64,000 bases of DNA from Albidovulum sp. (GCA_015491895.1 WFVA01000063.1:58323-122322), one strand, 5' to 3'. Shown: positions 43,597 to 52,653, counted from the first letter of the stretch. A program made the numbers and translations. The notes: a model not told the origin generated them from the letters alone.

Positions 43597-43722
43597 ATGA
43601 AGGTCAGGAACTCGCTCCGCTCGCTGAAGAACCGGCACCGCGATTGCCGCGTCGTGCGCCGCAAGGGCCGCGTCTATGTGATCAACAAGACCCAGCGGCG
43701 CTTCAAGGCCCGCCAGGGCTGA
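43597..43722 (+). CDS. rpmJ: 50S ribosomal protein bL36
   Basis: A 41-residue ribosomal protein, [20 protein letters not shown] continuing to [11 protein letters not shown]. It has only one cysteine (Cys17), so it is the C-minus paralogue type that does not bind zinc. GAGGAGAAGG lies just before the ATG. It follows tRNA-Val by 48 bp and is followed by a clear terminator, suggesting a tRNA-Val-rpmJ transcript. Confidence 0.97.
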   Translation: MKVRNSLRSLKNRHRDCRVVRRKGRVYVINKTQRRFKARQG

Positions 43723-43747
43723 AGAGGGCAATACAGAGAATTCGGGA

Positions 43748-43777
43748 AAGGCCGCTCCATGGGCGGCCTTTTTCATT
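43748..43777 (+). terminator. Intrinsic terminator after rpmJ
   Basis: AAGGCCGC (43748-43755) pairs with GCGGCCTT (43763-43770) around a seven-base loop, followed by TTTCATTTT. Because the stem begins with AA, it may also work for the opposing ligase gene ending at 43784. Confidence 0.85.
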
Positions 43778-43783
43778 TTCGCC

Positions 43784-45001
43784 TCAGTCGTACTGGCGCT
43801 GATCGTCGATCACCTTGCCATCGTTTGGCAGGCTGCCGGGCGGAACGATCTCCACCTTGCCGCGCAGCTTGAGGAATTCGCGCACGCTGGCTTCATAAGC
43901 CGCCACATCGCCGCCCTCCGCTTCCACCTGCACGATCATCACATCCGCTTCCCCCTCGCGCAGGGCAATCACCCGCGCGCGGATAACCTCGGGATGCCGG
44001 GCCACTAGATCGGCCACCTGCTCGGGGCGCACGAACATGCCCTTGATCTTGGTTGTCTGATCGGCACGGCCGAGCCAGCCCCTGATGCGCATGTTGGTGC
44101 GCCCGCAAGGGCTTTGCCCCGGCATCACGGCGGAAAGATCACCGGTGGCAAAGCGGATCAGGGGATAATCGGGATTGAGCGTGGTCACCACCACCTCGCC
44201 CACCTCCCCCTCGGGCACAGGATCGCCGGTGCCGGGGCGCACGATCTCCACGATCACTCCCTCATCCACGATCATCCCCTCCATGGCCTCGCTCTCATAG
44301 GCGATATTGCCGAGATCGGCCGTGGCATAGGATTGCAGGCAGAGGATGCCGCGATCGGCATATTCCTGGCGCAGCGAGGGAAAAAGCGCGCCGCCGCCCA
44401 CGGCCGCACGGCGGAAGGAAAGCTCGATGCCGAGGCTTTCCGCCCTGTCGAGGATCACCTTCAGGTAATCGGGCGTGCCAGCATAGGCTGTGGCGCCGGC
44501 ATCCTTCGCCGCACGCACCTGAAGCTCCGTCTGCCCGGTGCCGGCGGGTAGCACGCTCGCCCCCACCGCGCGCGCGCCGTTTTCGAAGATCATGCCGGCG
44601 GGAGTCAGATGATAGCCGAAGCAATTCTGCACGATATCGCCCTTGCCGATGCCGCAGGCATGAAGGAAACGGCCCATCCGCCACCAGTCATGGCTTGTCA
44701 TGCCCGGCTCGTAGATGGGGCCGGGGCTCTGGAAGATGTGATCGTATTCATACGCGGGGCGCGGGGTGAAGCCGCCGAACGGCGGATTTTCCGCCTGCGC
44801 CCCGACAAGCGCCGATTTTCGCAGCACCGGCAGCGCCGTGAGAGCCTCGGGGCTCGTGAATGCGGCAGGATCCACATCCCCCAGATGGGCCTTCATCGCC
44901 GGCGCCTTCAGGGCATTTGCGATCTGGGCAGGCAAAGCCTCCGCCAGGGCCGCCGCGCGTTCGTCCGCGCTGCGGGTTTCGAGATCATCGTAATGGTTCA
45001 T
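43784..45001 (-). CDS. PaaK-like adenylate-forming enzyme with degenerate P-loop
   Basis: A 405-residue member of the phenylacetate-CoA ligase-like ANL family. FGYHLTPAGMIFENGARAVG, PDYPLIRFATGDLSA and RGWLGRADQTTKIKGMFVRP (C-terminal hinge region) are family-like. However, the usual phosphate-binding loop S-S-G-T-T-G-K-P is replaced by QSPGPIYEPG, lacking the threonines and lysine. So adenylation may be altered, or the protein may have a transfer or regulatory role. It is the last gene of the minus-strand ABC transporter cluster, 20 bp after livF. The first gene of the same cluster is a canonical acyl-CoA synthetase. Confidence 0.78.
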   Translation of the reverse strand: MNHYDDLETRSADERAAALAEALPAQIANALKAPAMKAHLGDVDPAAFTSPEALTALPVLRKSALVGAQAENPPFGGFTPRPAYEYDHIFQSPGPIYEPGMTSHDWWRMGRFLHACGIGKGDIVQNCFGYHLTPAGMIFENGARAVGASVLPAGTGQTELQVRAAKDAGATAYAGTPDYLKVILDRAESLGIELSFRRAAVGGGALFPSLRQEYADRGILCLQSYATADLGNIAYESEAMEGMIVDEGVIVEIVRPGTGDPVPEGEVGEVVVTTLNPDYPLIRFATGDLSAVMPGQSPCGRTNMRIRGWLGRADQTTKIKGMFVRPEQVADLVARHPEVIRARVIALREGEADVMIVQVEAEGGDVAAYEASVREFLKLRGKVEIVPPGSLPNDGKVIDDQRQYD

Positions 45002-45021
45002 CGGATACCCTTTGCCTTCCC

Positions 45022-45846
45022 TCAGCTCAGCCAGCGCTTGCGCCGCCGGTAGCTGCGCACATCGCGGAAGCTCTTACGCCCGCCCTCGGAAACGCCGAGA
45101 TAGAATTCCTTCACATCCGGATTTTCGCGCAGTTCCTGCGCCGGGCCGTCCATCACCACGCGCCCGGATTCGAGGATGTAGCCGTAATGGGCATAGCGCA
45201 GGGCGGCATTGGTATTCTGCTCGGCGATCAGGAAGGAAACGCCCTCCTTCTCGTTGAGATCGCGCACGATCTCGAATATCTCCTCCACAAGCTGCGGCGC
45301 AAGCCCCATCGAGGGCTCGTCAAGCAGAATGGTTTCCGGCCGGCTCATCAACGCCCTGCCGATCGCCACCATCTGCTGCTCGCCACCCGAGGTATAGCCG
45401 GCCTGGGAGCGGCGGCGTTCCTTCAGGCGGGGAAAATACTGATAGACCATCTCGAGATCCGCGGCGATCGCGGCATTGCCATCCTTGCGCGTGTAGGCAC
45501 CGGTGAGCAGATTTTCCTCGACGGTCAGATGCTCGAAGCAATGGCGCCCCTCCATTACCTGGATCACGCCGCGCATGACGAGTTCCGAAGGGTTGAGCTC
45601 CTGCACGCTCTCGCCGCGATAGAGGATCGTGCCCTTCGTGACCTCGCCGCGCTCCGAGCGCAGAAGATTGGAAATGGCCTTGAGGGTGGTTGTCTTGCCG
45701 GCGCCGTTACCGCCCAGAAGCGCGGTGATGCCGCCCTTGGCAAGGGAAAGGCTCACCCCCTTCAGCACAAGGATCACGTGATTGTAGATCACCTCGATGT
45801 TGTTCACCTCGAGAAGGGCGGTTTCGGTTTTCGCGGCGTCGAACAT
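45022..45846 (-). CDS. livF: Branched-chain-type ABC transporter ATPase (LivF-like)
   Basis: A 274-residue ATPase. Walker A is GGNGAGKTTT, the signature TSGGEQQMVAIGRALMS, Walker B ETILLDEPSMGLAP, and the His-loop region FLIAEQNTN. The sequence is LivF-like rather than LivG-like. The start at 45846 (MFDAAKTETALLEV) has AGGA upstream; a longer frame to 45912 is Pro/Gly-rich and unlikely. It follows the binding-protein gene by 72 bp. It partners LivG in powering import. The substrate is probably not a simple amino acid, given the flanking ligases. Confidence 0.92.
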   Translation of the reverse strand: MFDAAKTETALLEVNNIEVIYNHVILVLKGVSLSLAKGGITALLGGNGAGKTTTLKAISNLLRSERGEVTKGTILYRGESVQELNPSELVMRGVIQVMEGRHCFEHLTVEENLLTGAYTRKDGNAAIAADLEMVYQYFPRLKERRRSQAGYTSGGEQQMVAIGRALMSRPETILLDEPSMGLAPQLVEEIFEIVRDLNEKEGVSFLIAEQNTNAALRYAHYGYILESGRVVMDGPAQELRENPDVKEFYLGVSEGGRKSFRDVRSYRRRKRWLS

Positions 45847-45918
45847 GGGAGCGTTCCTGCTTGCTTCGGTGCGGCCCGGGCCCTGCGGCGGGCCCGGGCG
45901 GTTTTCAGGCACGATGGC

Positions 45919-47211
45919 TTACTTGCACTCGCGCGGCGTGATGTCGTTCTCCTTGGCATAGGCTTCGGCATCAGCCTTGATCAGAGGCTGGATCACCTCC
46001 ATGTCGGGCTCGTAGAAATCCGAAATCATCTTCCACTGCTTGGCCTCGGCATCCCACTGCTGCACCGCCGCCTTGCCCGGGCCGCCATGATTTTCGCAGG
46101 TCACCTTGAAGGCGGGGCCGAAATTGGGCATGCCAAGCTCGGCCATCCGCGCCTCGGTGATCTCCAGCGCTTCCATGCCATCGCGCATGTCGGCGGGGGT
46201 GATGTCCTTCTTGCCGGAAAGCTCCTGGGCCTTGCGCGCGGCTTCCGCAGCCAGCATCGCGGCATAGAGGCCACGGTTGTAGAGCACCGTGCCCACGTTA
46301 TCGCCCGAGCCCGCGGCCTTGCCCGCGTCCACCACATATTTCCTGATATCATCGAAGATCGGGTAATCGCTGCCCACGTTGTGGAAGTTGAGCGCCTTGT
46401 AGCCATTGGCCGCTGCGCCGGCGGGGAGCACGTCATTTTCCGAGCCGGACCACCAGATGCCGATGAAATTCTCCATCGGGAAGCGGATGTTGGCGGCCTC
46501 CTGAATGGCAACCTGGTTCATCACGCCCCAGCCCCACATCAGCACGTAATCGGGCTTTTCGCGGCGGATCTGCAGCCACTGCGATTTCTGCTCCTGGCCC
46601 GGATGATCCACGGGGATCAGGCTGAGTTCGAAGCCATGCTTCTTCGAAAGCCCCTCGAGCGTGCGGATCGGCTCCTTGCCATAGGCCGAGTTGTGATAGA
46701 GAAGAGCGATCTTCTTGCCCTTGATATCGCCGCCGTTGATATCGAGGATATGGTTGATGGCAACGGAAGCGCCCTGCCAGTAGTTGGCCGGGTAGTTGAA
46801 GGCCCATTTGAAAACGGTGCCATCCGCGGCCGAGGTGCGGCCGTAGCCCATCGTGTGAAGCGGAATGCCATCGGCCGAAGCCTTGGGAATCAGCTGATAT
46901 GTAATCCCCGTGGAAAGCGGCTGATAGACAAGCGATCCCTCGCCCTTGGTCGCCTCATAGCATTCAACGCCCTTTTCGGTGTTGTAACCGGTTTCGCATT
47001 CGACCACCCTGGTCTTCACGCCGCCGATGCCGCCGTCACGCTCGTTGAGAAGCGTGAAGTAATCGGTATAGCCATCGGCAAAGGGCGCGCCGCCTGCGGC
47101 ATAGGGGCCGGTGCGGTAGCTCAGTGACGGAAACACGAGCTCGGCCAGAGCCGGGCCCGCGGCCATCACCGCCGTCAGCGCAGCCGCTGCAATCTTCACT
47201 TTCATCTTCAT
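45919..47211 (-). CDS. Periplasmic substrate-binding protein (LivJ-type)
   Basis: A 430-residue type-1 periplasmic binding protein, longer than classic LivJ (about 367). It has a signal peptide (IAAAALTAVMAAGPALAEL, cleavage near ALA). It resembles binding proteins of HAAT transporters. Family sequence includes ALLYHNSAYGKEPIRTLEGL and YVLMWGWGVMNQVAIQEAAN. The Cys-containing ends (EECETGYN-type region and final TPRECK) may form a disulfide. GGAGGAG lies eight bases before the ATG. It sits between livM (72 bp) and livF. The ligand cannot be deduced; aromatic or fatty acids are suggested by the flanking CoA-ligase genes. Confidence 0.9.
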   Translation of the reverse strand: MKMKVKIAAAALTAVMAAGPALAELVFPSLSYRTGPYAAGGAPFADGYTDYFTLLNERDGGIGGVKTRVVECETGYNTEKGVECYEATKGEGSLVYQPLSTGITYQLIPKASADGIPLHTMGYGRTSAADGTVFKWAFNYPANYWQGASVAINHILDINGGDIKGKKIALLYHNSAYGKEPIRTLEGLSKKHGFELSLIPVDHPGQEQKSQWLQIRREKPDYVLMWGWGVMNQVAIQEAANIRFPMENFIGIWWSGSENDVLPAGAAANGYKALNFHNVGSDYPIFDDIRKYVVDAGKAAGSGDNVGTVLYNRGLYAAMLAAEAARKAQELSGKKDITPADMRDGMEALEITEARMAELGMPNFGPAFKVTCENHGGPGKAAVQQWDAEAKQWKMISDFYEPDMEVIQPLIKADAEAYAKENDITPRECK

Positions 47212-47283
47212 CGGGTTTCTCCTCCCTTGGTTTTCATTCGATTTCGAATCTTGCCTGTTTTCAGGTCTTGTTTTTCGCCCCTC

Positions 47284-48360
47284 TCAATGCGGGAAGGGCC
47301 ATAGCCTCAGTTTTTCCTTCGCGATCCGCCATAGCTGGGCGATGCCGTGGGGCTCTGCGATGAGGAAGATGATGATCAGCGCACCCACGAGCATGATCTC
47401 GAATTGCGCCGCCAGATCGGTGGGCCAGCCAAGCCCGCCCACGAGAACGTTCTTCAGCAGCACCGGCAGCAGCACCATGAAGGCGGCGCCGGCAAAACTG
47501 CCGAAGATCGAGCCGAGCCCGCCGATGATGATCATGAAGAGCACGAGAAAGGATTTCTGCGGCCCGAAAGCCTCGCCCACTTCCGCGGCCCCGAGATAGA
47601 CGGCAAAGAACAGCGCACCGGCGATGCCGACGAAGAAGCTCGAGACGGCAAAGGCCGAGAGCTTGGCCGGCAGCGGATTGACGCCGATGATCTCGGCGGC
47701 GATGTCCATGTCGCGGATGGCCATCCATTTGCGCCCCACGGTGCCGCGCGTGAGGTTGCGCGCCACCCATGCCAGCACGAAGACGAACACGAGGCTGATC
47801 ATGTATTTCGCCCAGGCCTCCGTGTGCGGGCCGGTGACGGCAATGCCGAAAACCGTGCGCTCGGGGGCGCTGATCTGGCCGGAGGCGGAATAGTTGTAGA
47901 ACCATGGCACCTTGTTGAAGAGCCAAACGAGGAAGAACTGCGCCGCAAGCGTTGCCACGGCGAGGTAAAAGCCCTTGATCCGCAGGCTGGGCAGGCCGAA
48001 GGCCATGCCCACCGCGGCGGTGATGCCACCCGAGATCAGGATATGGAAGATGATGTTGATCTCGGGGAAGGCCGTCATCAGCTTGTAGCAGGCAAAGGCG
48101 CCGACGGCCATGAAGCCGCCGGTGCCGAGGCTCACCTGCCCCGCATAGCCGGTAAGGATATTGAGGCCGATCGCGGCGATCGAATAGATCAGGAACGGCA
48201 CGAAAACCGCATTGGCCCAGTAATCGTTGATGAAGAAGGGGATGACCGCGAAGGCGATGAATATGATCGTGTAATACCCCCACCGATCGAGCCTGATCGG
48301 AAAGGTCTGGCTGTCCTCGATATAGGACGTCTTGAAATCACCGGCTTCGCGGTAGAACAT
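47284..48360 (-). CDS. livM: Branched-chain-type ABC transporter permease LivM
   Basis: A 358-residue inner-membrane permease with about ten hydrophobic segments. LNILTGYAGQVSLGTGGFMA and AIRDMDIAAEIIGVNPLPAK are LivM hallmarks, and LGSIFGSFAGAAFMVLLPVL lies in the last third. Its ATG shares one base with the stop of the small membrane protein upstream (TGATG). It pairs with LivH and the LivF/LivG ATPases. Confidence 0.95.
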   Translation of the reverse strand: MFYREAGDFKTSYIEDSQTFPIRLDRWGYYTIIFIAFAVIPFFINDYWANAVFVPFLIYSIAAIGLNILTGYAGQVSLGTGGFMAVGAFACYKLMTAFPEINIIFHILISGGITAAVGMAFGLPSLRIKGFYLAVATLAAQFFLVWLFNKVPWFYNYSASGQISAPERTVFGIAVTGPHTEAWAKYMISLVFVFVLAWVARNLTRGTVGRKWMAIRDMDIAAEIIGVNPLPAKLSAFAVSSFFVGIAGALFFAVYLGAAEVGEAFGPQKSFLVLFMIIIGGLGSIFGSFAGAAFMVLLPVLLKNVLVGGLGWPTDLAAQFEIMLVGALIIIFLIAEPHGIAQLWRIAKEKLRLWPFPH

Positions 48361-48539
48361 CAGCAGGTCCCCCTCTTGACCTTGAGCCAGGCAAATATCC
48401 CGACGAAGAATCCGATTGCGGCCAGGATGACATCGGCCGTGAGCGCCTCCGGTGCTTCATCCGGCGCAAACAGCGCCAGCACGGAAAAGACGAAGAAGGC
48501 ACCAAAGCCGATAACTGTCATGATCGCGCAGAATTTCAT
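48360..48539 (-). CDS. Small membrane protein within the transporter operon
   Basis: A 59-residue protein, MKFCAIMTVIGFGAFFVFSV at the start with two hydrophobic helices (residues ~5-25 and ~35-52) separated by an acidic loop (LFAPDEAPEALT), and a basic end KVKRGTC. A strong GGGAGAAAATGAC precedes the ATG at 48539, and the gene is coupled to livM by a one-base overlap, so it is probably real. I do not recognise a family. It could be an accessory subunit of the transporter. It sits in the 297-bp space between livH and livM, where such operons usually have none. Confidence 0.7.
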   Translation of the reverse strand: MKFCAIMTVIGFGAFFVFSVLALFAPDEAPEALTADVILAAIGFFVGIFAWLKVKRGTC

Positions 48540-48656
48540 GTCATTTTCTCCCTTGTCACTGTTCGCGTGCCCGCATGGGACAAGGAGAGCGTAACGGCTA
48601 AAGCGCCTTTCATGCAAATTCTGGTATATTTCGAGGCTTGCGGAGCTGGCCATGCC

Positions 48657-49643
48657 TCAGACCCTCTCGATGATCTTTTCGCCAAACAGCCCCTGCGGGC
48701 GGAAGACGAGGAAGATGAGCGCCAGCACATAGGCAAACCAGTTCTCGGTGGCGCCGCCCACAAGGGGGCCGATGAAGAATTCGAAGAGCTTTTCGCCAAC
48801 GCCGATGATGAGCCCGCCCACGATGGCACCGGGGATCGAGGTGAAGCCCCCGAGCATCAGCACCGGCAGCGCCTTCAGCGCGATCAGCGAAAGCGAGAAC
48901 TGAACGCCTGATTTCGTGCCCCACATGATGCCGGCCACAAGCGCCACGAAGCCCGCGATGGACCACACCAGAACCCAGATGAAGCGCAGGCTGATGCCCA
49001 CCGAGAGCGCCGCCTGGTGATCGTCGGCCACGGCGCGAAGGGCGCGGCCATGCTTGGTGTATCTGGAAAACAGCGTGAGCACGATCACCAGCACCGTGGC
49101 CACAAGCGCCGCCACGATGTCCAGCTTGTCGATGAAGAACCCATAGCCGAACCACTCGTATGTGACGCGCTCGATGGTGTCCGAAACGCCCTGCGGCAGG
49201 CCCACATCGAGCTTCTTGATCTCCGAGCCCCACATCAGATCGCCGAGGCCTTCGAGAAAGAAGGCAAGCCCGATCGTGGCCATGAAGAGAATGATCGGCT
49301 CCTGGTTGACGAGATGCTTCAGCACCAGCCGCTCCACCAGAATGGCAAACAGGATCATCACGCCGAGCGTCAGCAGGATCGCGAGGAAGGAGGGAACGTT
49401 CCAGCCGAAGGTGGAAAGATGGGTTCCGAAAGTGGCGTTGATCACATGGGCGAAGGGGATCTGGCCGTTCTGGATGCCCACCAGGGTGAGCGCGGCAAAA
49501 AGCGCCATGACCCCCTGGGCATAGTTGAAAACGCCGCTGGCCTTGAAGATCAGCACGAAGCCGAGCGCCACGAGCGAATACATCACTCCGGCCATCAGGC
49601 CGTTGAGGGCGACTTCCATTGCGAAGAAGAATGTATCACTCAT
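48657..49643 (-). CDS. livH: Branched-chain-type ABC transporter permease LivH
   Basis: A 328-residue inner-membrane permease. ALNGLMAGVMYSLVALGFVL, IFKASGVFNYAQGVMALFAA and ALPVLMLGGFTSIPGAIVGG are LivH signature segments. The start at 49643 overlaps the end of livG by eight bases. It carries a longer middle loop than E. coli LivH (IKKLDVGLPQGVSDTIERVT), as in the cluster type linked to acyl-CoA synthetases. It forms the membrane channel with LivM. Confidence 0.94.
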   Translation of the reverse strand: MSDTFFFAMEVALNGLMAGVMYSLVALGFVLIFKASGVFNYAQGVMALFAALTLVGIQNGQIPFAHVINATFGTHLSTFGWNVPSFLAILLTLGVMILFAILVERLVLKHLVNQEPIILFMATIGLAFFLEGLGDLMWGSEIKKLDVGLPQGVSDTIERVTYEWFGYGFFIDKLDIVAALVATVLVIVLTLFSRYTKHGRALRAVADDHQAALSVGISLRFIWVLVWSIAGFVALVAGIMWGTKSGVQFSLSLIALKALPVLMLGGFTSIPGAIVGGLIIGVGEKLFEFFIGPLVGGATENWFAYVLALIFLVFRPQGLFGEKIIERV

Positions 49644-50475
49644 GGACAACCCCCAAATAGGCGTCAATTACTGCCTGATTGTTGCGCACCTCATCAGGCG
49701 TGCCATCGCCGATCTTCTTGCCGTAATCCATCACCACCACGCGATCGGAAAGGTCCATCACCACGCCCATGTCATGTTCGATAAGTGCAATTGTTGTGCC
49801 GTATTCATCGTTCACATCGAGAATGAAGCGGGACATGTCTTCTTTTTCCTCGACATTCATCCCCGCCATCGGCTCATCGAGAAGCAGGAGATCGGGCTCG
49901 GCGGCCAGCGCCCGCCCAAGCTCCACCCGCTTCTGAAGGCCATAGGGCAGGCGGCCCACCGGCGTCTTGCGGATGGCCTGGATCTCGAGGAAATCGATGA
50001 TCTCCTCCACCTTCTCGCGGTGCTCGCTTTCCTCGCGCTCCGCCTTGCCCCACCAGATCGCCTGATCGAGCATGTTGCTCTTCATCTTTGTGACGCGGCC
50101 CGTCATGATGTTGTCGAGCGTGGTCATCCCCTTGAAGAGCGCGATGTTCTGGAATGTGCGGGCCACGCCCTGGCGCGCCACCTGATAGGGCTTCAGCGGC
50201 GGGCGTTTCTCGCCGCGAAACCAGATCTCGCCCTCCTGGGGCACGTAGAAGCCGCTGATCACGTTCAGCATCGAGGATTTGCCGGCGCCATTGGGGCCGA
50301 TGATGGCACGGATCTCGCCTTCGCGAATATCGAAGCTGATATCCTTGATCGCCACCACCCCACCGAAACGCAGGGTGACGTTTCGGATATCCATCAGCAC
50401 CCCGCCGATGATCCGGCCATCGGGCGTACGGTAGCCGCCTTCCGGGATTTCTGCCTTGTGCGTCAAGCTGCTCAT
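49636..50475 (-). CDS. livG: Branched-chain-type ABC transporter ATPase LivG
   Basis: A 279-residue ATPase. Walker A IIGPNGAGKSSMLN, signature LPYGLQKRVELGRALA, Walker B LLLLDEPMAGMN, and IALIEHDMGVVMDLSDRVVV with the switch His. FGGVVAIKDISFDIREGEIR is typical LivG. The ATG overlaps the synthetase stop as ATGA, so it is translated after the acyl-CoA synthetase gene in the same transcript. The N-terminal extension of about 20 residues is unremarkable. Confidence 0.95.
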   Translation of the reverse strand: MSSLTHKAEIPEGGYRTPDGRIIGGVLMDIRNVTLRFGGVVAIKDISFDIREGEIRAIIGPNGAGKSSMLNVISGFYVPQEGEIWFRGEKRPPLKPYQVARQGVARTFQNIALFKGMTTLDNIMTGRVTKMKSNMLDQAIWWGKAEREESEHREKVEEIIDFLEIQAIRKTPVGRLPYGLQKRVELGRALAAEPDLLLLDEPMAGMNVEEKEDMSRFILDVNDEYGTTIALIEHDMGVVMDLSDRVVVMDYGKKIGDGTPDEVRNNQAVIDAYLGVVHE

Positions 50476-52445
50476 TGCGCCGCCACCTTCGCTTTTGTCG
50501 CCACCACGCTGGCATCGCGGATCTCGAGCGTGGCGGAGATCCTGCCCTTGCGGCCATCCTCATACGTGACTTCGGTTTCGGTGTAGATCTCGCTGGAGCC
50601 ATCATAGAGCGCCTTGATGAGATCGGCGTATTTCTCCTCGATGATGCGCCGGCGCACCTTGCGGGTGCGGGTCAGTTCGCCGTCATCCGCATCAAGCTCC
50701 TTGTGCAGGATCAGGAAGCGGTGGATCTGGCAGCCCGAGAGCATTTCGTCCTCGGCAACGGAGCGGTTCACCTCCTCCACGTGATCCTGGATCATCGCAT
50801 AGACCTGCGGATGCGCCGCCAGTTCCTGATAGGAGGCATAGGCGATATTGTTGCGCTCGGCCCAGTTGCCCACGGCATTGAGATCGATATTGATGAAGGC
50901 GGTGCAGAAATCCCGGCCCGCGCCGAACACCACCGCTTCGAGGATGTTGGGATAGAATTTCAGCTTGTTTTCCACGTATTTGGGCGCAAACATGCGGCCA
51001 TCGGCCATCTTGCCCACATCCTTGGCGCGATCGATGATCCGAAGATGGCCGGTGCTTTCCTCGAAGAAGCCGGCATCGCCCGTGGCCACCCAGCCCTCGG
51101 CATCCTTTGTATCGGCGGTGCTTTCCGGGTTCTTGTAGTATTCCACGAACACCCCCGGCGAGCGGTAATAAACCTCACCGTTATCGCGGATCTCGACTTC
51201 CACGCCGGGGCTCGGCACGCCCACGGTATCGGCGCGCACCTCGCCATCGGGCTGCTGGGTGATGAAGACGGTCGCCTCCGTCTGGCCGTAGAGCTGCTTG
51301 AGGTTGATGCCGAGCGAGCGGTAGAATTCGAAGATCTCCGGCCCGATCGCCTCGCCCGCGGTATAGCCGACGCGGATGCGGCTGAGGCCGAGCACGTTCT
51401 TCAGGGGGCCATAGATGAAGATGTTGCCCAGCGCATAGGAAAGCCGCCTGGCGAAGGGCACGGGCCGGCCATCGAGAATCGAAGGGCCCACCTCGCGCGC
51501 CACCTTCATGTAGTGATCGAAGAGCCATTTCTTGATCCGTCCGGCATCCTCCATGCGGATCATCACGCTGGTAAGCTGGGTCTCGAAGAAACGCGGCGGA
51601 GCGAAATAGTAGGTCGGGCCGATTTCGCGCAGGTCGGTGGGCATGGTTTCGGCGTTTTCCGGGCAGTTGACGCAGAATCCGCACCAATAGGCCTGGCCGA
51701 TCGAAAAGATGAAATCCCCCACCCAGGCCATGGGCAGATAGGCGAGGATTTCCTCCTCTTCGGTGAGGTTGTCGAAGGCGGCGGAATTCTTGGAGCTTTC
51801 GATCACGTTGCGATTGGAAAGCACCACGCCCTTGGGCTTTCCGGTGGTGCCCGACGTGTAGAGCATGACGCAGGTATCGTCATAGCCAAGCTTCGCAAGC
51901 CGGCGCTCGAGCTCGGGATTGAACTCGTCATAGGCCGCGCGGCCGATCTGCTGGATATGGGAATACTGGTGCAGATGGGTGTGATCGTATTTGCGCAGGC
52001 CCCGCGGATCCACATAGATGACATGCTCGAGGGCGGGGAGGCTGTCCTTCTCCTCGAGGATCTTGTCCACCTGCTCCTGATCATCGACGATGGCATAGCG
52101 CGCGCCGCAATGGCCGAGCACATAGCCAAGCTCCTGGGCATTGGCATCCTGATACATCGGCACCGGCACCGCCCCCACCGATTGCGCCGCCACCATCGCC
52201 CAGTAGAAATAGGGACGGTTGCGGCCGATGATGGCCACGAAATCGCCTTCGCGGATGCCAAGCCCCAACAGGCCGAGCGCCAGATCCTCGACTTCCTTCG
52301 CCGCCTCGGCCCAGGTCCAGCTCTGCCAGATCCCGTATTCCTTTTCGCGATAAGCCGTGCGCGCGCCGAATTTCTCCACGTTGCGCGCAAGCAAGGCGGG
52401 TATCGAATTCAGCGCTTCAGACTGAACGCTGCTGTCAGCCAACAT
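50472..52445 (-). CDS. Long-chain acyl-CoA synthetase-type AMP-dependent ligase
   Basis: A 657-residue ANL-superfamily ligase of the eukaryote-like long-chain acyl-CoA synthetase type. The P-loop is MLYTSGTTGKPKGVVLSNRN, the linker region has GWVATGDAGFFEESTGHLRI, and DRAKDVGKMADGRMFAPKYV leads into the C-terminal domain. It should activate a carboxylic acid to its CoA thioester using ATP. It is the first gene of the minus-strand cluster synthetase-livG-livH-small-livM-binding protein-livF-PaaK-like. This coupling of uptake and CoA activation suggests that the imported compound is an acid, for example aromatic or medium/long-chain. Divergent from the histidine kinase gene. Confidence 0.92.
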   Translation of the reverse strand: MLADSSVQSEALNSIPALLARNVEKFGARTAYREKEYGIWQSWTWAEAAKEVEDLALGLLGLGIREGDFVAIIGRNRPYFYWAMVAAQSVGAVPVPMYQDANAQELGYVLGHCGARYAIVDDQEQVDKILEEKDSLPALEHVIYVDPRGLRKYDHTHLHQYSHIQQIGRAAYDEFNPELERRLAKLGYDDTCVMLYTSGTTGKPKGVVLSNRNVIESSKNSAAFDNLTEEEEILAYLPMAWVGDFIFSIGQAYWCGFCVNCPENAETMPTDLREIGPTYYFAPPRFFETQLTSVMIRMEDAGRIKKWLFDHYMKVAREVGPSILDGRPVPFARRLSYALGNIFIYGPLKNVLGLSRIRVGYTAGEAIGPEIFEFYRSLGINLKQLYGQTEATVFITQQPDGEVRADTVGVPSPGVEVEIRDNGEVYYRSPGVFVEYYKNPESTADTKDAEGWVATGDAGFFEESTGHLRIIDRAKDVGKMADGRMFAPKYVENKLKFYPNILEAVVFGAGRDFCTAFINIDLNAVGNWAERNNIAYASYQELAAHPQVYAMIQDHVEEVNRSVAEDEMLSGCQIHRFLILHKELDADDGELTRTRKVRRRIIEEKYADLIKALYDGSSEIYTETEVTYEDGRKGRISATLEIRDASVVATKAKVAAQ

Positions 52446-52653
52446 CCTTCCTCCCTGATCGCGAATGATCCGCGATTTCCCCGCCGCGTTTTCCCGGGGT
52501 GATTCTCGTTTTTCCCCAGCGTGCTGGATTTTTCTTCAAGGTCAAACTTTTCCTGATTTTGTCCAATTCCTTACGAATTGTTACAGGCCCCGGAGCTGCG
52601 CCCATGCCTCTTTCGCAGATGCGGATGGAATGCTAGCGATTGGGTGAAAGGCA

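Noticed and set aside
43677..43689. TATGTGATCAACA in rpmJ, resembling the GntR palindrome
   Set aside because: Inside the rpmJ coding sequence and missing one symmetric half; explained by the codons for Tyr-Val-Ile-Asn.
44860..47127. Open frame of 755 codons on the plus strand opposite livF and the binding protein
   Set aside because: Spans parts of three minus-strand genes with clear motifs and has antisense-type composition.
51968..51980. GTGTGATCGTA within the acyl-CoA synthetase gene, a partial operator match
   Set aside because: Coding sequence with an imperfect second half; not near a gene start.
50475..52502. Open frame of 675 codons on the plus strand opposite the acyl-CoA synthetase
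   Set aside because: Antisense shadow of a gene with canonical ANL motifs; His/Ile/Ala-rich and without domain signature.
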